From the NCBI GenBank assembly GCA_045598325.1, contig JAZLLT010000013.1, forward strand, positions 1 to 34,706: a stretch of DNA of 34,706 nt, written 5' to 3'. Below are positions 6,723-14,296 of this stretch, piece after piece. The stretch is from RUG14130 sp045598325 (lineage in GTDB: Bacteria > Bacillota > Clostridia > Christensenellales > Aristaeellaceae). The notes below the pieces were generated by a model. That model saw only the letters and a program-made list of their open reading frames with translations, was not told where the DNA came from and made no database searches. Every line of letters begins with the position of its first letter. Position 1 is the stretch's first letter. The position numbers were made by a program, and so were the translations under genes.

Positions 6723-8753
6723 ATGAAGAAACTGCTTTTGCTCACCGCCTTTGTGCTATGCGTGCTCGCATGGTCCGCGGCGGCCGAAAACGAAATGTGG
6801 AACGCCTACCTGACGGAAGAAGGCAATATCCTGATTGCCGACTATACCTATGAAGGTACGCGCGTCAGCGAACTGACCCTCGGAAAAGGGGAAGAGCGCT
6901 ATGTTTCCGTGCTCGGCAGCGATTATGTGAAGTTCTACGCCACGGGCTCCTATGTTGCCGACATCCAGGATGACGGCACGCTGGAAGCGCGTGATGTGGG
7001 CGAAAGCAAACTGCGCGTCTATGTGACCCCGACCCACTATGTGGAGATCAAGGTCTCGGTCAAAAAGGCGCCCTCCTCTGTCAATTTCGATCAAAGCAAA
7101 CTGACCGTCCGTCTGGGCAGCAGCGGAACCCTCGCCGTCACCCTCAGCAAAAACAGCGCGGGGTCCGTGACTTTCCTGTCCTCCGACGATTCCGTCGCGT
7201 GGATCGGCGAGGACGGCACGGTGCATCCCGTCGGCGAAGGCGTCTGCACGGTGACCGCCACCACCTACAACGATCTCACCTGCGAGTGCGAGGTGACGGT
7301 GGAACTGCCCGCCCCCGCGCAGGTGGCGACGAAGGCCGTGACGGGCTACGCCTGCGAGGAAGTTCAGATCCCCTGCGTTCTGACCGGCGGCTACAACGAG
7401 ACCGTCACCTATGTTTCCTCCGACGAAAGCATTCTGACCGTATCGGAAGACGGCACCGCGCGCTGCCTGAAAGAGGGCAGATGCGATGTGACCGTCACGG
7501 CGTCCCGCGGTTCTTCCGCGGTGTGCAGTGTGGAGGTCCTCCCCTGCGCGTCCATGATCACGCCCGCCGAATACACCGTATATCTCTATGAAGGCGGCAC
7601 CTACACACCCCGGGCGGAAACGCTGGGCGGAAGCGGTGCCTTCACGGTCTTATGCGAAAGCGGCATCGCCTCCGCGGACGGGACTTCCGTCACCGCGCTT
7701 TCCGAAGGCACCTGCACCGTCACGCTGACCGCGCCCGGCGGCGCGAGCGCAGACATCACACTCCGCGTCATTCCTTCCCCCGCGGACTTCACCGTTTCCT
7801 GCCCCTCCGTCATCGCCATGGGCGAACAGGTGCAGATCGAGCTGGGCGGCGCGGGTCCGAAAATGAGCGCATCTTTCATCTCCTCCGATCCCGCCGTGCT
7901 TACGGTATCCGGAGACGGTCTGCTGACCGCGGTCGTGCCGGGTGAAACAACAGTCACCGTCACCTGCGGGTACATTTCCCGCGAGATCCCCGTCAAGGTG
8001 GATTTCCCCGCAAAAGGGATTTCTTTCAATAGTAAGGAACTGACCCTCGGTCTGGGCGACACCGCTCCCCTTTCCGTGACGCTCTCGGGCGGCAGCGGTC
8101 AGGTGACCTACGCCTCCTCCGACGAGCGGGTCGTCTGCGCAGACGGAGACATCGTTACCGCCTCGGGCATCGGTCAGGCTACCGTGACAGCGCGTCTTGC
8201 AAGCGGCATTTCCGCCTCTCTTCCCGTCACCGTCAGTCCTGCCCCCGAATCCATCTTCTTCCCCATGAACACCGTCACAATCGGACGCGGCGACAGTGTG
8301 AACCTCTCCGTCTCCTATCCCGTGGGGCAGTTCGCCCTGCTCACCTGGTCAAGTTCCGATGAAGCAGTGGCGTCCGTGGACGGAAACGGCTGCGTCAAAG
8401 CCCACGGCACAGACGGGCGCACGACCATCACGGCGCGAACCCGCAACGGCGTCTCCGCCTCCGTGACCCTCATCGTGAGCGGCTCGCCTTCGGAAATTTC
8501 GATTGATGCCGACCCCGTGGCGCAGGAAAGTCTGTTCACCCACTATGTGAGCCTCAAAGAGGGCAGTGAGCACAGCCTCGGCATTTCCTTCCCGTCCTAT
8601 GACAGCGTCACCTACACCTGCGTCAGCCACGACGGCGAAATCGCACAGGTGAGTGCGGAAGGCGTCATCAAAGCCCTCCGCGCAGGCACGGCGCGCGTCA
8701 GCATCCATGTGTATAACGGCTTCACGGTCGAAGTACTCGTCGAAGTAAAATAA
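6723..8753 (+). CDS. Secreted protein with about eight Big_2-like Ig domains
   Basis: A 676-residue protein with a clear signal peptide (MKKLLLLTAFVLCVLAWSAAA, cleavage near 21). The rest is built of about eight repeats of roughly 80 residues. Each repeat has the bacterial Ig-like (Big_2) signature: SSD-x-S/A-V, then a D/E-D-G-T turn, then G-x-x-x-V-T-V-T. The signature occurs near TGSYVADIQDDG, SSDDSVAWIGEDG, SSDESILTVSEDG, SGIASADGTS, SSDPAVLTVSGDG, SSDERVVCADGD, SSDEAVASVDGNG and SHDGEIAQVSAEG. No catalytic domain, LPXTG, SLH or membrane anchor is visible. Such repeats usually act as spacers or adhesive modules at the cell surface. It starts 12 bp after glyA with no recognisable Shine-Dalgarno. 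Function unknown. Confidence 0.87.
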   Translation: MKKLLLLTAFVLCVLAWSAAAENEMWNAYLTEEGNILIADYTYEGTRVSELTLGKGEERYVSVLGSDYVKFYATGSYVADIQDDGTLEARDVGESKLRVYVTPTHYVEIKVSVKKAPSSVNFDQSKLTVRLGSSGTLAVTLSKNSAGSVTFLSSDDSVAWIGEDGTVHPVGEGVCTVTATTYNDLTCECEVTVELPAPAQVATKAVTGYACEEVQIPCVLTGGYNETVTYVSSDESILTVSEDGTARCLKEGRCDVTVTASRGSSAVCSVEVLPCASMITPAEYTVYLYEGGTYTPRAETLGGSGAFTVLCESGIASADGTSVTALSEGTCTVTLTAPGGASADITLRVIPSPADFTVSCPSVIAMGEQVQIELGGAGPKMSASFISSDPAVLTVSGDGLLTAVVPGETTVTVTCGYISREIPVKVDFPAKGISFNSKELTLGLGDTAPLSVTLSGGSGQVTYASSDERVVCADGDIVTASGIGQATVTARLASGISASLPVTVSPAPESIFFPMNTVTIGRGDSVNLSVSYPVGQFALLTWSSSDEAVASVDGNGCVKAHGTDGRTTITARTRNGVSASVTLIVSGSPSEISIDADPVAQESLFTHYVSLKEGSEHSLGISFPSYDSVTYTCVSHDGEIAQVSAEGVIKALRAGTARVSIHVYNGFTVEVLVEVK

Positions 8754-8757
8754 AAGA

Positions 8758-8887
8758 GTGCTCCGAAAGGTGGTTCAACTTAGGGATTTGCGAGAACAAG
8801 CATAATTCGTAAGCCGACACCTTCAAGCGGAAAGCACAAACGGAAGACCACACCAAAGGATATAGCCTTTAGTATGGTCTTTTTTTT
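8758..8887 (+). ncRNA. Candidate structured RNA with terminator, downstream of the Big_2 gene
   Basis: A long interrupted helix joins 8758-8772 to 8818-8837: GTGCT/AGCAC, CCG/CGG and AAGGTG/CACCTT, 14 bp in total. It encloses a second stem TTGCGA/TTCGTAA (8788-8793 with 8806-8812). A terminator hairpin follows at 8845-8887. The structure begins 4 bases after the Big_2 stop codon and no plus-strand gene follows, so it is either a 3'-UTR element or a small RNA. It matches none of the riboswitch or housekeeping RNA families whose cores I could compare by eye. Confidence 0.5.
8845..8887 (+). terminator. Intrinsic terminator after the Big_2 gene and RNA
   Basis: AGACCA (8845-8850) pairs with TGGTCT (8875-8880), with an inner AAAGG/CCTTT stem (8855-8859 with 8866-8870). 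Eight or more T residues follow. This is a strong plus-strand terminator. Confidence 0.85.
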
Positions 8888-8990
8888 CCGGCATTTATGA
8901 ATGCGATTAAACTGTACGATGGTCTCAACGCATGGAAAAGTGTTTGTTACTATTCCTCGATTCATATACACAGCGTCCAGTTATGGCAGA

Positions 8991-9026
8991 AAAACAGCCG
9001 CTGCGGTCAGACCGTGCGGCTGTTTT
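8991..9026 (-). terminator. Bidirectional terminator downstream of the L,D-transpeptidase-like gene
   Basis: AAAACAGCCGC and GCGGCTGTTTT form an 11 bp stem around a 14-base loop, with A/T tracts on both sides. It ends the minus-strand gene at 9039 and could also stop plus-strand read-through. The stretch 8888-8990 holds no recognisable feature. Confidence 0.75.
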
Positions 9027-9038
9027 CTTATTCGTTTG

Positions 9039-10073
9039 TCAGCAATAGCCCCAGGCTTTCAGTTCGGGATGCACCGTCCACTTGGGCGTGGGCGCCGGGG
9101 TTACGCCGGGATAGGGCGTGGGGTCGGGCGTCGTGTCGGGGGAAGGCGTCACCCTGTACTTTTCCCTGCACTCGGGATCGGTGGGGTCCCAGTTGGGATT
9201 GATCATCTCCACGGGCTTGAGGCTTTCGCGCAGTTCCTCGTCCACCGCGTCGCTGTAATGCACGCGGATGGGCGTGCCCTTCGGGCAGTTGGTGTAGATC
9301 CAGTAGGCGTTGCCCGCGGCGAGGCGAATGCAGCCGGAAGAGGCATTGGTACCCAGATTGTCGTAGTAGCGGGTCTTGAGTTTGCCGGGGTTCTGCTCGT
9401 AATAGCAGCAGGAGTGGATGAGATAGGGGCCCGAAATGCGGCAGGCGTACTGGGCATAGGAGCCGTTGCCCATCTTCTTCCAGCGGTACTTCTCGCCCAT
9501 CTTGTACATTCCGTCCTCCACCTTGTCACAGTGACCCGTGGAGCAGATGAACTGCTTGACGATGAGGTCGTATTCACCCGTTTCGCCGATGGTGTAGACC
9601 GTGAGCACCTGATTGGTTTTGTCGATGTCGATGAGATACGGCAGATCCAGTTTCACGGGCTTGGGCGTGGGCGTGGGTTTCGGCGACGGCGTGGGCTCGG
9701 GGGTGTCCGTGGGCACGGGCGTCGGCGTGGGCTCTTCGGTGGGCGTGGGGCTCGGCGTCGGCACGGGAGTATCCGTAGGTACGGGCGTCGGCGCCGCGGT
9801 CGCGGTTGCCGCGCTTATCGCAGGCTCTCCCGTGTCGTCGGTCGTATCACCGTTCAGCAGCACCGCGAGGATGGCAGCGGAGGCGATGAGCGCCAGAGCG
9901 ATGATGGCGGCGCGGGTGATCTTCTGCCGGCGCTGTTTGCGCTTCATTGCCGCGCGCTTGCCGGAAGACTTCTTTTTCGTGCCCGTCTTTGCCGCGGTTT
10001 TCGGTTTGGCCGCCGCAGGTTTGCTCCCCCGTGAGGAACGCGTGGCGGAGGGTGTCTTTTTATCGGAATCCAT
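9039..10073 (-). CDS. Membrane-anchored L,D-transpeptidase-like (YkuD) protein
   Basis: A 344-residue wall protein. A Lys-rich cytoplasmic tail (1-53) is followed by one membrane segment (about 54-73), a Thr/Pro-rich extracellular linker with many PTP repeats (about 94-140), and a YkuD domain (about 145-275). The family cross-links peptidoglycan stems or attaches proteins through an active-site cysteine. The core here is His220 (YLIHS), then GTNASSGCIRLAAG with Cys248. The usual S/T-H-G-C motif reads S-S-G-C, so the motif His is missing. A second Pro/Thr tail closes the protein. ATG 10071-10073 has GGAGG upstream, and a near-consensus promoter lies at 10104-10132. Enzymatic activity is probable but not certain. 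Confidence 0.85.
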   Translation of the reverse strand: MDSDKKTPSATRSSRGSKPAAAKPKTAAKTGTKKKSSGKRAAMKRKQRRQKITRAAIIALALIASAAILAVLLNGDTTDDTGEPAISAATATAAPTPVPTDTPVPTPSPTPTEEPTPTPVPTDTPEPTPSPKPTPTPKPVKLDLPYLIDIDKTNQVLTVYTIGETGEYDLIVKQFICSTGHCDKVEDGMYKMGEKYRWKKMGNGSYAQYACRISGPYLIHSCCYYEQNPGKLKTRYYDNLGTNASSGCIRLAAGNAYWIYTNCPKGTPIRVHYSDAVDEELRESLKPVEMINPNWDPTDPECREKYRVTPSPDTTPDPTPYPGVTPAPTPKWTVHPELKAWGYC

Positions 10074-10103
10074 GTGTGGAATATTCCTCCATTCTTCGCG
10101 GTC

Positions 10104-10132
10104 ATTTTAATCGCGCGGGGCAAAATTGTCAA
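10104..10132 (-). promoter_or_regulatory. Promoter of the L,D-transpeptidase-like gene
   Basis: Minus strand: TTGACA, 17 bp, TAAAAT. Near-consensus, about 30 bases upstream of the ATG. Confidence 0.8.
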
Positions 10133-10185
10133 CACGCTTTCTGTTATCTATTGACGACAAAACCCGTACAAACCAATCCGATATG

Positions 10186-10206
10186 GCGTTAATTTTATGT
10201 TAACGC
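10186..10206. promoter_or_regulatory. Perfect inverted repeat in the divergent intergenic region (operator candidate)
   Basis: GCGTTAA, 7-base A/T-rich spacer, TTAACGC. It lies just upstream of the -35 of the coiled-coil gene and about 54 bp upstream of the -35 of the divergent L,D-transpeptidase-like gene. It has no T-tract and is not a terminator. The symmetry and position suggest a dimeric regulator site. Confidence 0.4.
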
Positions 10207-10217
10207 TTATGGGCCTC

Positions 10218-10246
10218 TTTTGCGTAGGCGCGTTTTATGCTACAAT
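10218..10246 (+). promoter_or_regulatory. Promoter of the coiled-coil gene
   Basis: A weak -35 TTTTGC, 17 bp, and -10 TACAAT preceded by TGC, which fits the extended -10 pattern. The predicted start near 10253 leaves a leader of about 44 bases with GGAGGG before the ATG. Confidence 0.6.
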
Positions 10247-10296
10247 GTATGTTAGTATAAAATAACTATGGTTATATCGTTCCGGAGGGTGCCATT

Positions 10297-12222
10297 ATGA
10301 AGAAGACTTGGATCATCATTATCAGTGTGCTGCTGGTGCTTGCCATCGCGCTGAGCGCGTGGCTGTTCTTCGCCCGCAGAAAGGCGCTTGAGGAGAACGC
10401 TGCCCTGAACGCTTCCGTGCAGGCGCAGAGCGCGGAAATCGCGGCCCTGAAGTCAGAGGCGGAAGCACTCACGGAACAGATTGACGGGCTCAATGACGAC
10501 CTGACCGCCATTCACGCGGAACTGGATGCCGTCAAAAACGAAAAGGACACCCTGACCGCGCAGGCGGAAGAAAGCAAAACGCAGATCGAGAACCTGACTC
10601 TGGAAGCCGCCGCCATGCAGGAGCAGATCACCGCTCTGGAAACGGAACTGGCAGCCGCGAGCGAAGAAGCCGCCAAGGTGGAAGGGCTCACCGCGTCCAT
10701 CGCCGAAGCGCAGGCCGCCTATGATGCATTGACCTCCGAAAAAGAAGCCCTCGAAACCTCCCTTACCGAAGCGAACACCGCCATCGAAACCCTGAACGGC
10801 ACCATCGAGACCCTGAAGGGCGAAGCGTCCGCGAAGGAAGAAGCATACGCCGCCCTCGAATCCAACTACAACCAGTTGGTCGCCAAGTGCGAGGAACTGT
10901 CCGCGGCGGGCGCCGTCAAGGACGAAACCAACGAAGCGCTTCAAAAGGAACTGGAAGCCAAGGAAGCGGAACTGACCGCCAAGGAAGAAGAACTCGCTAC
11001 CGCCAGCGAGGAAGCCAGAGAACTGGCCGATCAGATCGACCGCGGAAACGCCGAAATCGAAGGCCTTGACACCAAGATCGACACCATCAGCACCTCCATC
11101 GAAGAAAAGACCACCGGCGAGAGCGAAGAGAGTGAAATCGAAGAACTGAAAGCGCAACTGGCCTCCCTCGAAGCCGAAAAGGCCGCCAAGGTCGCCGAAC
11201 TGGAAGAGGCGAACGCGAAACTTCTTGAAAAGCAGGCGCTCATCGACACCCTGACCGCGGATGTGGAAAAAGGGGCGGAAGAACTGAAAACCGTAAACGA
11301 GACCCTGAACGAGACCACCGCCGCCCTCGCGAACGCGGAAAAGAACATCGATGAGATCAACGCCCGCATCGCGAATACCGAAGCGGAACTGACCGGAACG
11401 AAGGAACTGCTGGCGAGCACCGAAAATGAACTGACCGCCGCCAAAGCAACCCTTGCCGAAACCGAAGCGAAGCTCACTGCCGCGAACGAAGAACTCACCT
11501 CCGTCAAGGCGGCCCTCGCGGAAACCGAAGCGACCCTCGCCGCCACGCAGGACGAACTGGCTTCCACCAAAGAATCCCTCGAAAGCACCGGCGAGGAACT
11601 CGCGGAAACCAAAAAGACCCTCGCGGAAACCGAAACCGGACTCGCCGCCACCGAGACGGAACTGACCTCCACCAAGGAAATCCTCGCGGATACCGAGACC
11701 GAACTCGCTTCCACCAAGGAAACCCTCACCAATACCGAAGAGGTCCTGACCGCCACCGAAGCAGCCCTCGCCGCGACGGAAGCCACCCTTGCGGAAACCG
11801 AGGCGACCCTCGAAAATACCGAAGCCACCCTCGAAAGCACCGAAGAGGAACTTGTCGCCGCCAACGCGGAGATCGCCTCTCTGGTCGTCTCCCCCGAAAG
11901 CGACAACTACAAGTTCGTCTACAAGGCGGGCAAACTGGAAGGCGAAGGTCTCGCCACCGACATCACCCGCACCCGCGTGAAGATCAACTTCAGCAACTAC
12001 GGCATGTACGCAAAGCCCGTGCTGCTGGAGATCCTCAACAGCAACGAGGAGGTCATCTATTCCTCCTATGTGCTGGCGGGTCAGTGCCGCTACATCGTGG
12101 ATGTGAGCGAGCCTGTGGTGCCCGGCGAGGACTACTGGGTGCGCAAGACCTACTATGACGGAAATATGCAGCCGATTTCCACCACCATGCTGCGCGTGAA
12201 TCTGTATATCGGACTGGAGTAA
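10297..12222 (+). CDS. Membrane-anchored long coiled-coil protein
   Basis: A 641-residue protein not assigned to a named family. One membrane segment (about residues 4-27) is followed by a helix-forming Glu/Ala/Lys/Thr-rich region to about residue 527. Residues 337-525 are 27 uninterrupted heptads of the form L-x-x-T-x-x-x, encoded by about 21 bp units (11305-11871). A C-terminal domain of about 115 residues, beginning near SDNYKFVYKAGKLEGEG and rich in aromatics, is probably globular. The ATG has GGAGGG 8 bases upstream. The divergent neighbour is a wall-linked transpeptidase, so an envelope-spanning or scaffolding role is plausible. The oxidoreductase gene follows after 3 bp. Confidence 0.85.
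   Translation: MKKTWIIIISVLLVLAIALSAWLFFARRKALEENAALNASVQAQSAEIAALKSEAEALTEQIDGLNDDLTAIHAELDAVKNEKDTLTAQAEESKTQIENLTLEAAAMQEQITALETELAAASEEAAKVEGLTASIAEAQAAYDALTSEKEALETSLTEANTAIETLNGTIETLKGEASAKEEAYAALESNYNQLVAKCEELSAAGAVKDETNEALQKELEAKEAELTAKEEELATASEEARELADQIDRGNAEIEGLDTKIDTISTSIEEKTTGESEESEIEELKAQLASLEAEKAAKVAELEEANAKLLEKQALIDTLTADVEKGAEELKTVNETLNETTAALANAEKNIDEINARIANTEAELTGTKELLASTENELTAAKATLAETEAKLTAANEELTSVKAALAETEATLAATQDELASTKESLESTGEELAETKKTLAETETGLAATETELTSTKEILADTETELASTKETLTNTEEVLTATEAALAATEATLAETEATLENTEATLESTEEELVAANAEIASLVVSPESDNYKFVYKAGKLEGEGLATDITRTRVKINFSNYGMYAKPVLLEILNSNEEVIYSSYVLAGQCRYIVDVSEPVVPGEDYWVRKTYYDGNMQPISTTMLRVNLYIGLE
11305..11871 (+). repeat. 27 heptad (21 bp) units inside the coiled-coil gene
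   Basis: Every seventh residue is Leu (or Ile), and the fourth residue of the heptad is Thr in 21 of 27 units. Examples are LAETEAT, LASTKET and LENTEAT. Repeated GAAACCGAAG- and CTCGCG-like blocks show near-identity at the DNA level between several units, so the array may change length by recombination or slippage. Confidence 0.8.
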
Positions 12223-12225
12223 AAA

Positions 12226-13188
12226 ATGAAATATGTCGTGATCGGTGCCTCCGGGCATCACCATCAGATCAGCGACGCGATGCGGGACGGTCTCATTGGC
12301 CGTCCCGCTGCCGTCGCGGCGGGCAGTCCCCGCGAGGACATGGCGACCCTCGGCGCGAATCTGGGTGCCCCCATATATGAAGACTGGAAAACGATGCTGG
12401 ACGAAGTGAAGCCCGACATCGCCGTCATCAACCCCTGGTACGCCCACATCAGCGGCATCTCGACGGAGTGCCTGAAACGCGGCATCCATGTGTACTCCGA
12501 AAAGCCTCTGGCAACGGACCTCGATGCCCTTGAACGCCTCAAAGCCCTCTACGGGAGCGGAAACGCCGAACTGGGCTGCATGCTGAACCTCAACTGCTGC
12601 GGTTGGTATAAGGCGCTGGAAAACTCCATCAAAAACGGGGACATCGGCGAGGTCCGCATGATCCACGGCATCAAGAGTTACCGCATGGGCATCCGCGGCG
12701 AGCACTACCATCAACGCGAGACCTACGGCGGCACCATCCCGTGGATCGCCATCCACGCGGTGGACTGGGTGCTGCGTCTGGGCGGAAAGGTGCAGTGGGT
12801 CTCCGCGTCCCACAGCGATCTCTGTAACCGCGGAAACGGCGACATGGAGGCGACGAGCGCCATCCTGCTGCAGATGGAAAACGGCGTCATCGGCACGGTG
12901 ACCGCGGACTTCCTGCGCCCCACGGGCTCCAAGCGCCACGACGATGACCGCATCCGCGTGACCGGCGCAAGAGGCATGATTGAGGTCATCGACGGCGTGG
13001 TGTATCTGGAAAACGAGGAAAAGCAGCGGATCGTCCCCTGCGAGGAGACGGAAAACCCGTTTGTGAGATTCGTGAACTCCATCGGCACGCCTCTGTGCAG
13101 GCAGTTAGCCGAAGAGGCTTTCGAGGACAGCCGTATCTGCCTGCTGGCGCGTGAAGCCGCGGACACGGGCACCATCGTAATAGCATAG
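12226..13188 (+). CDS. Gfo/Idh/MocA-family oxidoreductase
   Basis: A predicted NAD(P)-dependent dehydrogenase or isomerase acting on a sugar-like substrate, 320 residues, cytoplasmic. The N-terminal Rossmann fold has the nucleotide loop VVIGASGHHH (residues 4-13). The family E-K-P motif is at HVYSEKPLATD with Lys93. The C-terminal alpha/beta domain has GGTIPWIAIHAVDW, which carries the conserved catalytic-region His and Asp. It starts 3 bp after the coiled-coil gene, whose last codons contain the GGAG ribosome site (12216-12219), so translation is probably coupled. The substrate cannot be told from sequence. Confidence 0.9.
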   Translation: MKYVVIGASGHHHQISDAMRDGLIGRPAAVAAGSPREDMATLGANLGAPIYEDWKTMLDEVKPDIAVINPWYAHISGISTECLKRGIHVYSEKPLATDLDALERLKALYGSGNAELGCMLNLNCCGWYKALENSIKNGDIGEVRMIHGIKSYRMGIRGEHYHQRETYGGTIPWIAIHAVDWVLRLGGKVQWVSASHSDLCNRGNGDMEATSAILLQMENGVIGTVTADFLRPTGSKRHDDDRIRVTGARGMIEVIDGVVYLENEEKQRIVPCEETENPFVRFVNSIGTPLCRQLAEEAFEDSRICLLAREAADTGTIVIA

Positions 13189-13193
13189 AAAAG

Positions 13194-13213
13194 AGCATCC
13201 CGCAAGGGATGCT
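13194..13213. terminator. Bidirectional terminator between convergent genes
   Basis: AGCATCCC, GCAA loop, GGGATGCT, with T-rich sequence on both flanks (TTTCCTTT on plus, CTTTTC on minus). It serves the oxidoreductase (plus) and the serine hydrolase (minus). Confidence 0.8.
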
Positions 13214-13218
13214 TTCCT

Positions 13219-14187
13219 TTATAGTACCGTCTCCGCCAGGATCTCCGTGATGTCCTCGCGGGCAGCGGCGTTTTCGCAGTTCAGAAGCAGGATGAGGTCG
13301 ATGTCTTCTTCCGTGAGATGCAGGTGCAGGTTGCGGAAGCCCGTGTGCCCGCCCGTGTGCATGATGCGCGGATGCCCGTGGAGAAATCCCACATAGCAGC
13401 CCATGCCGAAGCCGCTGACGGGCGCGGGCGAGAGCGCCATGTCCCATGTATCGGGTTTCAGAATGAGGCGGTGCTTCACCGCGCGGTTCAGGGCATACAC
13501 ATCCTCCGCCGTCCCCGTGAGGTCACCCGCGCCGAAGAGATATTCCGTGCAGCGGCTTACCGAGACGAGTTTCCCGTCAACCGCCCGGCTGCCCGAAGCG
13601 AGGCGCGGAGCGGGCATCTTTCCGTCATCGACCGAAACGGTCTTCATTCCGAGCGGCTCAAACACAAACCGCTTCATGTATTCCGCGTAGTGCAGCCCGC
13701 TCACGGATTCGATGATAAGGGCGCAGAGGGTGAAGTTGATGTTGGAATAGCGGCTGCCCTCACCCGGCGCGAAAAAGGACGGACAGGCGGAAAGTTCGCG
13801 GATTTGCTCCCGCAGGGTCGCCGGCCGCCTCGTGAAACCCTCCGTCTGCAGGAAATCGGGAAGCCCGCTTTCGTGATGGAGGAGGCGGCGGACGGTCACG
13901 CGCCCGTCAAAGCCTTCCGCCTCGGGGACATAGCGGGACGGCTGGGCGTCAAGGTCCACCCTTTCCTCGTCCGCAAGGCGCAGCAGCCCCATCGCAACAA
14001 ACGGTTTCGTGAGAGAATACAGCGTAAAGCGGTCGCCCTCGGCAAAGGGGCGTCCCGTGTCCGCATCCGCGAAGCCGAAAAATCCGTCATAGAGGACTTC
14101 ATCGCAGACAGTCAGACGCACCTGACCCGAAATCAGATGCTCCGCGGCGTACGCCCGCACTTTCTCATCAAAAGCCCGAATATCCAT
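13219..14187 (-). CDS. Serine hydrolase of the beta-lactamase / DD-peptidase (S12) family
   Basis: A 322-residue protein of the class C beta-lactamase-like family, which includes esterases and D-aminopeptidases as well as beta-lactamases. The catalytic S-x-x-K is SLTK (Ser58, Lys61), the Y-x-N motif is YSN (Tyr147, Asn149), and the third motif is HTGGHTG (residues 277-283), the usual replacement for KTG in this group. There is no signal peptide, so it is probably a cytoplasmic esterase or peptidase and not a resistance enzyme. ATG 14187 was chosen because GGGGGTGAT precedes it and its promoter lies at 14204-14232. Substrate unknown. Confidence 0.88.
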   Translation of the reverse strand: MDIRAFDEKVRAYAAEHLISGQVRLTVCDEVLYDGFFGFADADTGRPFAEGDRFTLYSLTKPFVAMGLLRLADEERVDLDAQPSRYVPEAEGFDGRVTVRRLLHHESGLPDFLQTEGFTRRPATLREQIRELSACPSFFAPGEGSRYSNINFTLCALIIESVSGLHYAEYMKRFVFEPLGMKTVSVDDGKMPAPRLASGSRAVDGKLVSVSRCTEYLFGAGDLTGTAEDVYALNRAVKHRLILKPDTWDMALSPAPVSGFGMGCYVGFLHGHPRIMHTGGHTGFRNLHLHLTEEDIDLILLLNCENAAAREDITEILAETVL

Positions 14188-14203
14188 GCGATCACCCCCC
14201 GTC

Positions 14204-14232
14204 ATTATACCGCGGCGCGCGCGGTGAATCAA
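14204..14232 (-). promoter_or_regulatory. Promoter of the serine hydrolase
   Basis: Minus strand: TTGATT, 17 bp, TATAAT. It stands back to back with the VOC gene promoter, separated by 7 bp, so the two transcription starts probably compete or share control. Confidence 0.7.
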
Positions 14233-14239
14233 GTTCCTC

Positions 14240-14267
14240 TTGCAAAACGCGGAGAATATGATATAAT
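14240..14267 (+). promoter_or_regulatory. Promoter of the VOC gene
   Basis: TTGCAA, 16 bp, TATAAT, with TGA directly before the -10 (extended -10 form). Confidence 0.75.
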
Positions 14268-14296
14268 ACGCGCAGAAAACACAAGGAGGTCTCACC

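Noticed and set aside
11305..11871. CRISPR-like or minisatellite array
   Set aside because: The 21 bp periodicity is coding heptads without spacers of unique sequence; it stays in frame throughout.
10453..12939. An 828-codon minus-strand frame opposite the coiled-coil and oxidoreductase genes
   Set aside because: Its Gly/Phe-rich repeats (GFREG, GGGQ) are simply the reverse complement of the heptad repeats, and it crosses two real genes.
13219..14187. Beta-lactam resistance gene
   Set aside because: The motifs fit the family, but there is no signal peptide and the HTGGHTG third motif is common to esterases and D-aminopeptidases.
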